20,830 nt of DNA from Clostridia bacterium. GTDB taxonomy: Bacteria > Bacillota > Clostridia > Christensenellales > UBA1242. The DNA is taken from assembly GCA_028694075.1 (NCBI GenBank), contig JAQUUD010000018.1, positions 1-20,830 of the forward strand, read 5' to 3'. The notes under the pieces were generated by a model. It was not told where the DNA came from. It saw only the letters and a program-made list of their open reading frames with translations, and made no database searches. Made by a program: the position numbers and the translations under genes. This document shows, in pieces, positions 7,339 to 15,747 of the stretch (position 1 is its first letter; each line of letters starts with the position of its first letter).

Positions 7339-8127
7339 TTAATCAAAATTAGTTATTAAATATTTCTTAGCCTCGTGGTTGTGTTTGTTATAAAAATTTG
7401 TATGTGCCAGAGTTAAAACTTTCACTTCTTTTGCACCAGAATTTATTAATAATGTACTGATATGTTCAACTGTAGTGCCGGTTGTAAAAACATCATCAAC
7501 TAATAAAACACTTTTGTTTTTAATTTGCTTTTTGTTTGAAATTATGAACGCATTTTTTAAATTAATTTTTCTTTCAAACTGAGTGAGTTTTGTTTGTGTT
7601 ATTGTATTTTTTACTTTGATAATAATATCTTTTTTCACTTCCAAATTTAATCTTTCAGAGAGTTCATTTGCCAAAAGTTCCGCTTGATTAAATCCACGCT
7701 TTTTAAGTTTTTCATTGCTCAGCGGAGAAAAAATTATTAAGTCACAATTATAATTATTTCTTAAATAAACCTGTGCCATAAAATATGAAAGCGGTTTCGC
7801 CAAATATTTTTCATTATTATATTTGAATCGGCTTATAATAAATCTTATTTTACCCGTATATTCAAAGGGTGCTCTTGCTATTATATACGCTGGCTTTTTT
7901 CCGTGGCAAGTTTCACAAATCGGGGCAAGACTTTTAATTTGGTTGCCACAAATCTCGCAAATTTTTTTATCATCAATAAAAGGCAAATTTTTTTGACATT
8001 TTTCACAAGTGCAGGTATCTGTTTTGCTTGAAAGTTCATATCCACAAAATATACACTTAATGCCTGTCGGATACATTGTATTTAAAGTAGTTTGACTCAG
8101 CCGGACAAGCGTTTCATTCAACTTCAT
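7339..8127 (-). CDS. comF: ComF family phosphoribosyltransferase-like protein
   Basis: 262 aa cytoplasmic protein related to ComFC/GntX, involved in natural transformation or post-uptake DNA handling in Bacillota. The N-terminus carries a double zinc-ribbon (CIFC...CTCEKC at about 25-42, then CEIC...CETC at about 56-73). A type I phosphoribosyltransferase domain follows with the PRPP-binding signature VLLVDDVFTTGTT (about 208-220). The FSPLSNEKLKKRGFNQAELL segment is the typical ComF PLH-RGFNQ region. GGAG lies 5 nt before the ATG. It sits downstream of recD2 on the same strand, but a 227-bp AT-rich gap argues for a separate transcript. Confidence 0.92.
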   Translation of the reverse strand: MKLNETLVRLSQTTLNTMYPTGIKCIFCGYELSSKTDTCTCEKCQKNLPFIDDKKICEICGNQIKSLAPICETCHGKKPAYIIARAPFEYTGKIRFIISRFKYNNEKYLAKPLSYFMAQVYLRNNYNCDLIIFSPLSNEKLKKRGFNQAELLANELSERLNLEVKKDIIIKVKNTITQTKLTQFERKINLKNAFIISNKKQIKNKSVLLVDDVFTTGTTVEHISTLLINSGAKEVKVLTLAHTNFYNKHNHEAKKYLITNFD

Positions 8128-8354
8128 TTCATCTCCATTTGTAAAAATTTTATCATATTTGTTTCACACAAAAAGTCTTAATTAATTTGCAATTATTATA
8201 TAAAATTTCAAATTTAAATTATAAATTTAATATAATTAAATTATTAAGATAATTAATTAAAAACAAATTTTAATATAATTAAAATAATAAATAAATATTA
8301 AATAATTAATTAATAAATATTTAAAATTGAATAAATTAATATTTTAATAATAAA
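8128..8354. other. Extremely AT-rich intergenic region
   Basis: No gene or stable hairpin. Bases 8221-8340 contain only three G/C in 120. The sequence is simple runs of AAT/TTA words. It separates recD2 from comF. Confidence 0.75.
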
Positions 8355-10583
8355 TTATTCAAACAGTTCTCGTGTTTTTCTGTTGCTTTCAATTAAAAAA
8401 GTTTTAAGCATTGTAAATCGTTTTAATAAAAATTTATTAGCAATCATACGCCTTAAATATTTTTTTTCGCCAACAAGAACAACCATTTTTTTTGCTCTTG
8501 TAACTGCCGTATAAATTAAATTTCTGTTGAGTATTATACTTGGTCCTGAAATTGCAGGAATTATCACAACATCAAATTCACTTCCTTGGCTTTTGTGAAT
8601 CGTAACGGCATAAGCAAGAAAAAGTTGTGAAAGTTCGGTTCGTGGATATAAACAAACCTTTCCGTCATCAAATTTAACATAAGTTTCTCCCGTGCTTTTA
8701 TTTATGCTTTGAATGTATCCGATATCTCCATTGAAAACACCTAAACCGTCCTCTTTTAAGTTATTTTCATAAGTTTTGGTCCACTCTAAATTATAATTAT
8801 TCGAAATTTGCATAACTTTGTCGCCTTGCCTGAAAATATGGTCGCCGTATATAATTTCTGGCTTAATTGTGCTTGGCGGATTAATTCGTTTTTGAAGTTC
8901 TTTATTTAAGTTCTCAGTTCCGCAAAGACCAGATTTAAGCGGTGCTAGCACTTGAATTTGAGTAGGCTCAATATTCAGAAATTCAGGAATGCGGTTTGTT
9001 ACCATATTAACAATATTATTTTTTATTTCTTCCGGCTCTAGTTTAGATTCAAAAAAGAAATCCGTACTTTTGTTATCAAACTCCGGCATTTCGCCTTGAT
9101 TGATTTTATGAGCATTTGTTATTATGAGGCTGTTTTCTTCTTGACGAAAAATTTGCGTTAATTGGGCAACTGGAATAACTCCGCTTTTGATAATATCATC
9201 TAAAACATTGCCAGCACCAACGCTTGGCAGTTGGTCTTTATCTCCAACCATAATAAGTTTACAATCGCGCGACATTGCCTTTAAAAGATTATAGGCCAGT
9301 GAAATGTCAACCATTGAAAATTCATCAACAATAATTGCATTGAATGGAAGTGGATTTGAATCATTGAACCCGAAACGTCCGCTTGAAAATTCCAGTTGCA
9401 AAGCCCGATGAATTGTGCTGGCTTCTTTGCCGGTTGCTTCACTCATTCTTTTTGATGCCCGACCTGTTGGGGCAAGCAGGGCACACCTTTTGCCTTGAGA
9501 GTCCAAAATTGATAATATACATTTTATGATTGTTGTTTTTCCCGTGCCCGGTCCGCCCGTGATTATGCAAACGCCACTATTCACAGCAGTTTGAATCGCA
9601 TTTATTTGTTCGCTGTGAAATTTTATTGAGTTGAGTTTTTTAAAATGTTTTATATCTTGATTAATATCAAATTGTTCAGTTGTAACTGAAATATTCAAAA
9701 GTGCAGTTTTATCAGCAACAAATTTTTCAAAATAAAAAAATTTTGCAAGCATAACAACGGTTTGATATTCTTTAAAAAAACGGAAAATAATTTTTTCAAT
9801 CGTCAAAATTTGCAAAACCTTATCAAAGAGGGCAGAGTATTCAATGGCATTCAAAGCAAGCAGTTTTGATAAATTTTCAATCAGTTTTTCATAAGGTAAA
9901 AATGTATGTCCGTTTTTTTCAGATGCTTCATTAAGACTGTGCAAAATTCCGGCACGAACACGAAACTCGCTGTTTTTAGCAATACCCATCTTCACTGCAA
10001 TTTTATCTGCTTTAATAAATCCAATGCCGTCAATAAATTCAACAAGACAATAAGGATTTGCTTGCAAGGTTTTAATTGTTTTTCCTTTAAATTGCTTATA
10101 AATTTTTAATGCTAGGTTAAATGTAATATCAAACTCGTTTAAGAAAATTATGGTGCTTTGGGATTCCTTTATTGAAGTTAAACTTTTGTTTATTTTATCG
10201 GCTTTGTCCTTGCTAATACCTTTAATTTTGGTTAATTTTTCAGGGTTGAATTCAATAATATCTAGCGAATCTTTGCCGAAAGCACTGACAATAAGATTTG
10301 ATGTGGCAGGTCCGACACCTTTTATTAAACCGCTTTCCAAAAATTTTTTTATGCTTATAACTGATGTCGGATAAATCATTTCGAAAGTGTCAAAAACAAA
10401 CTGGTCGCCATATTTCTTGTTTGCTACAAACTTACCGTTCAATCGCACATTTTCGTTTATTGCAATTTGGAAAAAATTTCCCACAACAATTGTTTCGGCG
10501 TTATTATGTAAAAGCCGGGCAACAGTGTAACCGTTGCTTTCATTTCTAAAAATTATACTTACAATTTCGCCTTCAATTTGCAT
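8355..10583 (-). CDS. recD2: RecD2 family ATP-dependent DNA helicase
   Basis: 742 aa 5'-3' DNA helicase (SF1B) of the RecD2/YrrC type, which works without RecBC in DNA repair and fork maintenance. The N-terminal OB-like region starts MQIEGEIVSIIFRNESNGYT as the family does. Helix-hairpin-helix motifs follow (LIKGVGP, about 86-92; KIKGISK). Helicase motifs are GGPGTGKT (343-350), VDEFSMVD (419-426), VGDKDQLPSVGAG (446-458), QIFRQ (477-481), then TIHKSQGSEFD and YTAVTRAK near the C-terminus. Motif II reads DEFS rather than the usual DEAS. No Shine-Dalgarno sequence is visible and a TATAAT box lies 8 nt before the ATG, so the mRNA may be leaderless. Confidence 0.96.
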   Translation of the reverse strand: MQIEGEIVSIIFRNESNGYTVARLLHNNAETIVVGNFFQIAINENVRLNGKFVANKKYGDQFVFDTFEMIYPTSVISIKKFLESGLIKGVGPATSNLIVSAFGKDSLDIIEFNPEKLTKIKGISKDKADKINKSLTSIKESQSTIIFLNEFDITFNLALKIYKQFKGKTIKTLQANPYCLVEFIDGIGFIKADKIAVKMGIAKNSEFRVRAGILHSLNEASEKNGHTFLPYEKLIENLSKLLALNAIEYSALFDKVLQILTIEKIIFRFFKEYQTVVMLAKFFYFEKFVADKTALLNISVTTEQFDINQDIKHFKKLNSIKFHSEQINAIQTAVNSGVCIITGGPGTGKTTIIKCILSILDSQGKRCALLAPTGRASKRMSEATGKEASTIHRALQLEFSSGRFGFNDSNPLPFNAIIVDEFSMVDISLAYNLLKAMSRDCKLIMVGDKDQLPSVGAGNVLDDIIKSGVIPVAQLTQIFRQEENSLIITNAHKINQGEMPEFDNKSTDFFFESKLEPEEIKNNIVNMVTNRIPEFLNIEPTQIQVLAPLKSGLCGTENLNKELQKRINPPSTIKPEIIYGDHIFRQGDKVMQISNNYNLEWTKTYENNLKEDGLGVFNGDIGYIQSINKSTGETYVKFDDGKVCLYPRTELSQLFLAYAVTIHKSQGSEFDVVIIPAISGPSIILNRNLIYTAVTRAKKMVVLVGEKKYLRRMIANKFLLKRFTMLKTFLIESNRKTRELFE

Positions 10584-10591
10584 ATAAAAAT

Positions 10592-10621
10592 ATTATAACA
10601 AAAAACATAAAAACTTATCAA
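10592..10621 (-). promoter_or_regulatory. recD2 promoter, probably giving a leaderless mRNA
   Basis: On the minus strand TTGATA (10616-10621), 18 bp, TATAAT (10592-10597). The ATG begins 8 nt beyond the -10, so the expected transcription start falls at or 1-2 nt before the start codon. Confidence 0.65.
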
Positions 10622-10650
10622 GTGATTTGAGTTTTTAAAATATTATTATG

Positions 10651-10732
10651 TGGTTTGCCCGCTTCGCTATGTCCGTTTGGCTGGTTTGCCCGCTTCGCTA
10701 TGTCCGTTTGGCTGGTTTGCCCGCTTCGCTAT
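10651..10732. repeat. 31-bp tandem repeat (2.6 perfect copies), related to the 50-bp array
   Basis: Identical units at 10651-10681 and 10682-10712, and 20 bp of a third to 10732. The unit is TGGTTTGCCCGCTTCGCTAT plus GTCCGTTTGGC. It shares GTCCGTTTGGCT and CCGCT words with the array at 6282-6835. It is GC-rich, and on the minus strand it begins 7 nt after the DUF4132 gene's stop codon. Confidence 0.92.
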
Positions 10733-10739
10733 AAAAAAA

Positions 10740-13190
10740 TTATTTTTCGGAAATTGCTTTTTGAATTAAACTTAAAACGTAATTAAAATATCGATATGGC
10801 AAAGAGTTAATATTTAATGAGTTTGCTTTTTTTGTTATATATTTATTATTTGCTTTTAAAGTGTCGCTTGATTTATAAAAACATATATTGCCTAAATTTA
10901 TTAAAGCGGAAGATTTTTCTGTCAAAAGTTGATTAAACTCAACTTCACAAATCAAATTTAGCGACGGCATTATATGAACAAGTGAATTAAATTCAGACTC
11001 TTCATCAAACTTGTTTATGCTAAAACCATTATGCGTTAAAGACCTGCAAAAAGATTTTGGAGAAATGAGTAATCCCGAAAAATTATTCACGTTTACACAA
11101 TACTTTTTATAATTTTTTATATTAAATCTTGGTTTTTCAAACTGATTGAAAGTTGGATTTGAAAAGTAATTGAAAATAAAATTGAATTTCTCATCGCAGT
11201 CCAGCGGGTGAATTATTCCGATAAAAATTTCCTTGTTTTTCTCTTCATTCAGTTTTTCAATGCTTGTCGGTTGGATACCATTTGCGCATATGTCAATATT
11301 TTCATCAGTTAGTTCTTCGACAATTTTTAGTTCAGCAGTATCATTTTCTTTGCTTACATTTTCTTTTTTTATAAATCTTTCAATTCCATTTTTTATGCCC
11401 TTGCCAATCAAAAATTTAATTTCTTGTTTATCAACAATGAAAGCATTATAAAGTTTGCTTTTTTTATATTCCCCGAACACAAGATTTTGTGCGAGATAAT
11501 TATAAAGTTTATTTTTAATAAATAAATTATTAAATATTTCTGGAGTATACATTTTCTCACTTATGAATGCGTTAAATAATCGCCTTTTTTCATTTTCAAG
11601 TTGCTCCGTATCAAAATTTTCAGTAACCAGTAAATCCTTAACATCTTCAACATTTAAACTGCATTTTTCAGAGATTAGTTTAATAAGCTGTTCAATATTT
11701 TCAAGCATAACTGCATTTTTGTTTTCCAAAAGTTGTTTTATAGTGGAAATAACAACAGTTTTTTTGCTGTGAATTAAGCATTGAATTAAATAAATACCTT
11801 CTTTATATCGCTGTGTTTCAAAAAGTGTGATAATAAAATTCAAAATCTCTTTTTCAAGTTCTGCATTCGAAAGCAAGGCAACAAATCTACAACACCATTT
11901 TGCTTGTTTAATATCAGGTTTGGAAGAAAGTTCTTCAAAAAGTTTTTTAGTCATATTATTTAATTCGCTTTGCGAAAAAATTTTGTTTAAAACGGACAAT
12001 CTTGCTAAATTGCTTAACACTTTCTCATCTTTGAATAAGTTTATTAAGTATGTGTAAACAGAATTATCCGCAGGATAACCGCTAGCAAACTTTAAATTAA
12101 ATTTATTAAAAGAGATACCAAAAATTCGTTCTTGTGGTTCTTTAATTTCACGGCGGACAGCGTTCAAAAATTGTTTTTCTGTTCTTTTGTTTAAAAGTTC
12201 ATCTTTGCCCAAATGATTTGAAATAAGTTTTTTTATATTAGCATCATTACTATTTTCATAAATGAATTTTATTCGGGACATCACTTCGGCATCTGAATCC
12301 ATATTTAACATAATTTCAACAAACTTCGCCTGTTTTTCAGCATCTGCCTGTGGGGTTTCGCGTTCAATAAAAAATAAAATATCTCGCTTAAAAATTTTAA
12401 TTAAATTTGAAATTTCTTCTTGCGATAATTTTCTCTCTGAAATGTAATCATTGATTAAATATTCAACGCCCGTGATTGAATCAACATTCAAAATTGCCGA
12501 AAAAACATGGTATCTGTCTTCAGGATTCTCATCAATAAATTCCAAAAACCAACTTTCGTTTTTGTTCCAAAAAGTTTGCAAATATTCAAGTGCTGGATTT
12601 TTCCAAACGTTATAAGCATCTGATTTATCACTCTTATAAATTCTAAAAAGAAAAGGAATATATAGTTTGGGCTCAATGTCAGCACATTTTATAATTTCAA
12701 TAAATCTGTCAAAAAATCGTTCATTAAAATTTTTTGCATTTTGCGAATGATAAAATTTGTTTCCAATATGAGAAACAAAAATTTTGCTTGTTATTTTATA
12801 AACAAATTCATATTGTTTTGCTGATAAAAACATTGAAGTAAGATTGCATAACATTGGCACAAAATTATTTAGTTGAAACATTAATTTACACAATTTTTCC
12901 ACATCAGCAGTCTGAATTTCAATGTTATTAATATAATCAGACAAACTTTTTATATTGGTTTCATCTAAAAATTGCGATATAAAATTATTTTCTTTAAAAA
13001 AATTCGAATTTAATTTGGGAAACTCAGTCAATTCATTCAATTCAATTGAAGTTGTTTCATTCAAAATTTGTTCATTTGAAATTATTTCATTATCTTCGTT
13101 GCTTAAAGTTTTTGGTTTGTCAGTTTCGTTCAATTTAAACATAAATTCGAGTAAATTATATATTTGGTTGATGTCTTTCAAAAATTCCAT
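10740..13190 (-). CDS. DUF4132-like protein of unknown function
   Basis: 816 aa, soluble, Lys/Asn/Glu-rich and mostly alpha-helical, with no signal peptide or membrane segment. Residues 1-530 look like helical repeats without a recognisable family. Residues 531-816 resemble DUF4132 (the MolR/YehI-type C-terminal domain): LENEKRRLFNAFISEKMYTP, then LAQNLVFGEY, then IFIGIIHPLDCDEKFNF (655-671) with a QFEKPRF segment, then EVEF near the end. This match is from remembered family features, not a search. The WGR domain found in some relatives is not seen. No Shine-Dalgarno sequence: a -10-like TATTAT lies 6 nt before the ATG. It follows the 115-aa gene by 42 bp. Confidence 0.7.
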   Translation of the reverse strand: MEFLKDINQIYNLLEFMFKLNETDKPKTLSNEDNEIISNEQILNETTSIELNELTEFPKLNSNFFKENNFISQFLDETNIKSLSDYINNIEIQTADVEKLCKLMFQLNNFVPMLCNLTSMFLSAKQYEFVYKITSKIFVSHIGNKFYHSQNAKNFNERFFDRFIEIIKCADIEPKLYIPFLFRIYKSDKSDAYNVWKNPALEYLQTFWNKNESWFLEFIDENPEDRYHVFSAILNVDSITGVEYLINDYISERKLSQEEISNLIKIFKRDILFFIERETPQADAEKQAKFVEIMLNMDSDAEVMSRIKFIYENSNDANIKKLISNHLGKDELLNKRTEKQFLNAVRREIKEPQERIFGISFNKFNLKFASGYPADNSVYTYLINLFKDEKVLSNLARLSVLNKIFSQSELNNMTKKLFEELSSKPDIKQAKWCCRFVALLSNAELEKEILNFIITLFETQRYKEGIYLIQCLIHSKKTVVISTIKQLLENKNAVMLENIEQLIKLISEKCSLNVEDVKDLLVTENFDTEQLENEKRRLFNAFISEKMYTPEIFNNLFIKNKLYNYLAQNLVFGEYKKSKLYNAFIVDKQEIKFLIGKGIKNGIERFIKKENVSKENDTAELKIVEELTDENIDICANGIQPTSIEKLNEEKNKEIFIGIIHPLDCDEKFNFIFNYFSNPTFNQFEKPRFNIKNYKKYCVNVNNFSGLLISPKSFCRSLTHNGFSINKFDEESEFNSLVHIMPSLNLICEVEFNQLLTEKSSALINLGNICFYKSSDTLKANNKYITKKANSLNINSLPYRYFNYVLSLIQKAISEK

Positions 13191-13196
13191 ACAATA

Positions 13197-13225
13197 ATAA
13201 TAACTGTTTTTTCCGTAAAAAACAA
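13197..13225 (-). promoter_or_regulatory. Possible leaderless promoter of the DUF4132 gene
   Basis: On the minus strand TTGTTT (13220-13225), 17 bp, TATTAT (13197-13202), then 6 nt to the ATG. The expected start coincides with the start codon, matching the lack of a ribosome binding site. The AT-rich background makes chance matches likely. Confidence 0.45.
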
Positions 13226-13232
13226 GCGATTT

Positions 13233-13580
13233 TTAATTGTTTATGAATTTAAATCGGTTATTTTCACCAAAAAATGAAATATATATCATTTTATTAAAAA
13301 AAAGATTATGAAAAAAAGAATTTTCAAGGATTTTTTCAACAAGCGTTCTAAGTTTTAAAAGATTAAAATTCTTATCATATTTATAAACATCAAAAAATTG
13401 TGCCTCTAAAGGATAATATTCAAAATTAAAAGCCCGTTCATCTTCATGCTGGTTTCCACCAAAACTTAAAAAAATATAATCATTTGATTTATGCAAACAA
13501 AAATAAATATGATTTATTTCATAAGGCAAAGGCGTATCTTCTTCAATACTTTCAAGCCAATATATAAAATTTTTGAACAT
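13233..13580 (-). CDS. Unrecognised 115-aa protein
   Basis: I do not recognise this family. It is a soluble, aromatic-rich protein (many Phe/Tyr), with no Cys pair or transmembrane segment. It looks like a compact alpha/beta domain: an N-terminal helix (FKNFIYWLESIEED), beta strands (NHIYFCLHKSNDYIFLSFGG), an EYYPLEAQFF stretch (about 54-63), and a C-terminal strand (MIYISFFGENN). AAAGGAA lies about 9 nt upstream of the ATG, a reasonable ribosome binding site. It lies 42 bp upstream of the DUF4132 gene on the same strand and 144 bp downstream of the PycTM-like gene, so the three may form one locus. Confidence 0.75.
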   Translation of the reverse strand: MFKNFIYWLESIEEDTPLPYEINHIYFCLHKSNDYIFLSFGGNQHEDERAFNFEYYPLEAQFFDVYKYDKNFNLLKLRTLVEKILENSFFHNLFFNKMIYISFFGENNRFKFINN

Positions 13581-13724
13581 TTTTTTTATTCCTTTTTTAG
13601 TAAATTTTATCTTTATATTTTTTAAATTTACCGTTAATTTTAAATTATTTATTCGTTTAAATTTTTAGAAATTCTTCATAAACTAAATTGGTCGCAATGT
13701 TAAATTATTTTCTTAAATAATTAC

Positions 13725-14228
13725 CTATAATTTTCCAAGCATAGTTAACCCAACACCAAATAACACCGAGATAAACAGAAATATTATTGATAAATTAAAG
13801 TAAATATATTTTATATTAATAATTTTGGAGAGTGTAATAATTTGCCTCGCCAAATCGTAATCCAGTTCATCTGGCTTATAAGAATTTGGAAATTGATAAC
13901 GCTTTTTTATTTCTGAAATGTAATTAAATTCATCAAATTTTATAATTATTTTATAATACATTAAGTTTTCAATGTTTTTTGGTTTTTTATTAACGGGCAG
14001 TTTAATTCTTCTTGCAGTTAATGCGATGAACCCATATAAAACAGATATTAATGCAAAAATTACACAGCTTGCTGAAAAGATTTTTGCAAGCATTTCCGTT
14101 TGCGATAAAAATGTACTGCCGAAAACAATCACACCGCTGGCTAGTGCTATGGTAATTGAATATTTTGTTTCCGCCAATTTGAAACTATCTAAAAGGCGTT
14201 CGTAAATATACTTTAAAGTTTGTTTCAT
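13725..14228 (-). CDS. Membrane protein resembling PycTM (DUF5706) effectors
   Basis: 167 aa. An N-terminal amphipathic helix (IYERLLDSFKLAETKYS, residues 8-24) leads into two membrane helices (about 25-41 and 49-71). A basic cytoplasmic segment of about 70 residues follows, then a third helix (about 143-163). The AETKxxxxxALxxG entry to helix 1 and the DLARQIITLSKIINIKY segment just before the last helix recall the PycTM/DUF5706 family, the membrane-disrupting effectors of Pycsar antiphage systems. SLATT proteins are the main alternative. The match is from family memory only. No Pycsar cyclase is visible in the window. No Shine-Dalgarno sequence precedes the ATG. Confidence 0.6.
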   Translation of the reverse strand: MKQTLKYIYERLLDSFKLAETKYSITIALASGVIVFGSTFLSQTEMLAKIFSASCVIFALISVLYGFIALTARRIKLPVNKKPKNIENLMYYKIIIKFDEFNYISEIKKRYQFPNSYKPDELDYDLARQIITLSKIINIKYIYFNLSIIFLFISVLFGVGLTMLGKL

Positions 14229-14404
14229 AAATAATAAGTATTGACAATAAATTGAAATTTAGCAAAGTTTTTAATTTATTGAAACCAATTTTAAAATTAA
14301 AAATTCAACTAAAAATAAAAATAATTAAAATAAAACTTTAATTAAAATTAATTAATAATAAAATCGAATTAATATAAATTACATAAATATTAATAAAAAA
14401 ATAA

Positions 14405-15247
14405 TTAAATATTATATATTTCATTTAATCTTGTTTTTAGCGGATATTTTAATAATAATTTTTTAATTATTTTTTGTGATATTATTTTAATATTTTCGTC
14501 AGGAGATATGATGTAAATTATATTATATTTGTTTTGACTCAAATATTTAGCAATTTTGAAAATTTCAATATCACTTCTAACAGCAAAAATATTGACAGGA
14601 ATATTTTTCGTGTTATTTGAACGAAATTCACTAAAAGGAATATTTTTAAGCACATAATTACCTCCGAGTTTGTTTTCAATAGTACCAAAAAAAATAAAAA
14701 TTGCCATTAATGCAAATGTAATGTTAACTCCGAATTTTAAATTAATGAAGAACAAAATTATAAAAATTAATGACACAACATAATTAAATAAGAAACAGAA
14801 ACGCAATGCTTTTTTTCGTTCAAGGTTTTTACTTAGCAATGCCACAAAAATTCTTCCGCCGTCCATCGGATAACAAGGCATTAAATTGATTAAGCCGTTA
14901 ATAAAATTTGCAAACACAAATTCTTTTGTATAATTAAAAATAACTGGTTCAATCCACCAAATTGCAATGCACAAAAATGCTAAAAAAAAGTTGCAAAGCG
15001 GACCGGCAAGTGCAACATAAACTTCATCTTTTGCTTCCATAAAATTTTGGTCTAAACTAAGTTGAGCACCAAAAGGCAATAAAAAAATCTTGTTAATTTT
15101 ATAGCCTAATCGTTTCGCAACGAAAGCGTGAGTCAATTCGTGCAAAATAACAACTATCAAATAAATTAAAAAAAGAATTCCGAAACCAGTTACAATAAAT
15201 AATAAACCAAGCAAAATGAATAGAGGGTGCAAGCCAAATTTTTTCAT
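14405..15247 (-). CDS. M50 site-2 protease, SpoIVFB-like
   Basis: 280 aa intramembrane metalloprotease. The zinc site HELTHA (HExxH, about residues 36-40) is in the second hydrophobic segment. The second signature NLMPCYPMDGGRI (about 121-133) gives the NxxP...DG motif that supplies the third ligand. The N-terminal HPLFILLGLLFIVTG matches the SpoIVFB branch, which in spore formers cleaves pro-sigma-K in the mother-cell compartment. Location behind minD-minE is the usual clostridial place for this gene. The hydrophilic C-terminus (about 205-280) could be a degenerate regulatory domain. No Shine-Dalgarno sequence is seen; CATATAAT (minus, 15254-15261) lies 6 nt before the ATG. Whether this organism sporulates cannot be told from the window. 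Confidence 0.85.
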   Translation of the reverse strand: MKKFGLHPLFILLGLLFIVTGFGILFLIYLIVVILHELTHAFVAKRLGYKINKIFLLPFGAQLSLDQNFMEAKDEVYVALAGPLCNFFLAFLCIAIWWIEPVIFNYTKEFVFANFINGLINLMPCYPMDGGRIFVALLSKNLERKKALRFCFLFNYVVSLIFIILFFINLKFGVNITFALMAIFIFFGTIENKLGGNYVLKNIPFSEFRSNNTKNIPVNIFAVRSDIEIFKIAKYLSQNKYNIIYIISPDENIKIISQKIIKKLLLKYPLKTRLNEIYNI

Positions 15248-15493
15248 ATTTTAATTATATGCGATTGCACCGTCTGCTTAGAATTTTTTAATAGTCTTTC
15301 ACATTATATAATATAAGTATATATTGATTAAGTATGTAATTTCTAAAATTGAAATAATTTTGATGGTGTAATGATTAAATTAGAATTGAAAATATAATAA
15401 CAAAATAAATAAAATTAATATATTATAAATAAATCAAAAATGTTAAATTGAATTATAAAGAAACTAAATAAAGAATAATAAAAAATTTTTAAA
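15248..15493. other. AT-rich gap between minE and the M50 gene
   Basis: No gene seen. A GC-richer patch (15265-15280) lies just upstream of the CATATAAT box next to the M50 start codon. The rest is AT simple sequence. Confidence 0.5.
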
Positions 15494-15745
15494 TCAAGTT
15501 ACTCTCCAATAAGGTAGGCTCCCAAAACTTTTCAATCTTTTTGCCTGCACTTTCACTTGAATTAGATATCGGCTGTCAACAATTTCAAAATTTAAATCTA
15601 AATTATTGATTTCCATATAATTTTCAAATAAAAATCTCAAATCACTTTTAAGCAAATCACACATTTTTGTCGGATTTTCTTTTTTATCCTTGATTAAAAC
15701 TTTTTCAAGTCTTTTTCCACCAATCTCAGCAATATTTAAACTCAT
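15494..15745 (-). CDS. minE: Cell division topological specificity factor MinE
   Basis: 83 aa. MinE stimulates MinD ATPase and drives or restricts Min patterning at the membrane. The product has the family pattern: KRLEKVLIKDKKENP (MinD-contact region), KSDLRFLFENYMEINN, then the C-terminal beta region NFEIVDSRYLIQVKV. It is divergent, and the N-terminal amphipathic helix is short. The start is ATG 15745 because AAAAGGAGAG lies 7 nt upstream. A longer in-frame reading from 15811 would overlap minD and is not credible. It begins 2 nt after the minD stop codon, so the two genes are translationally coupled. Confidence 0.85.
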   Translation of the reverse strand: MSLNIAEIGGKRLEKVLIKDKKENPTKMCDLLKSDLRFLFENYMEINNLDLNFEIVDSRYLIQVKVQAKRLKSFGSLPYWRVT

Positions 15746-15747
15746 AT

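Noticed and set aside
13203..13225. GTTTTTT/AAAAAAC stem-loop between the 115-aa and DUF4132 genes as a terminator
   Set aside because: Only 7 mostly A-T pairs and no T-run after it. The same bases fit the -35 and spacer of a promoter better.
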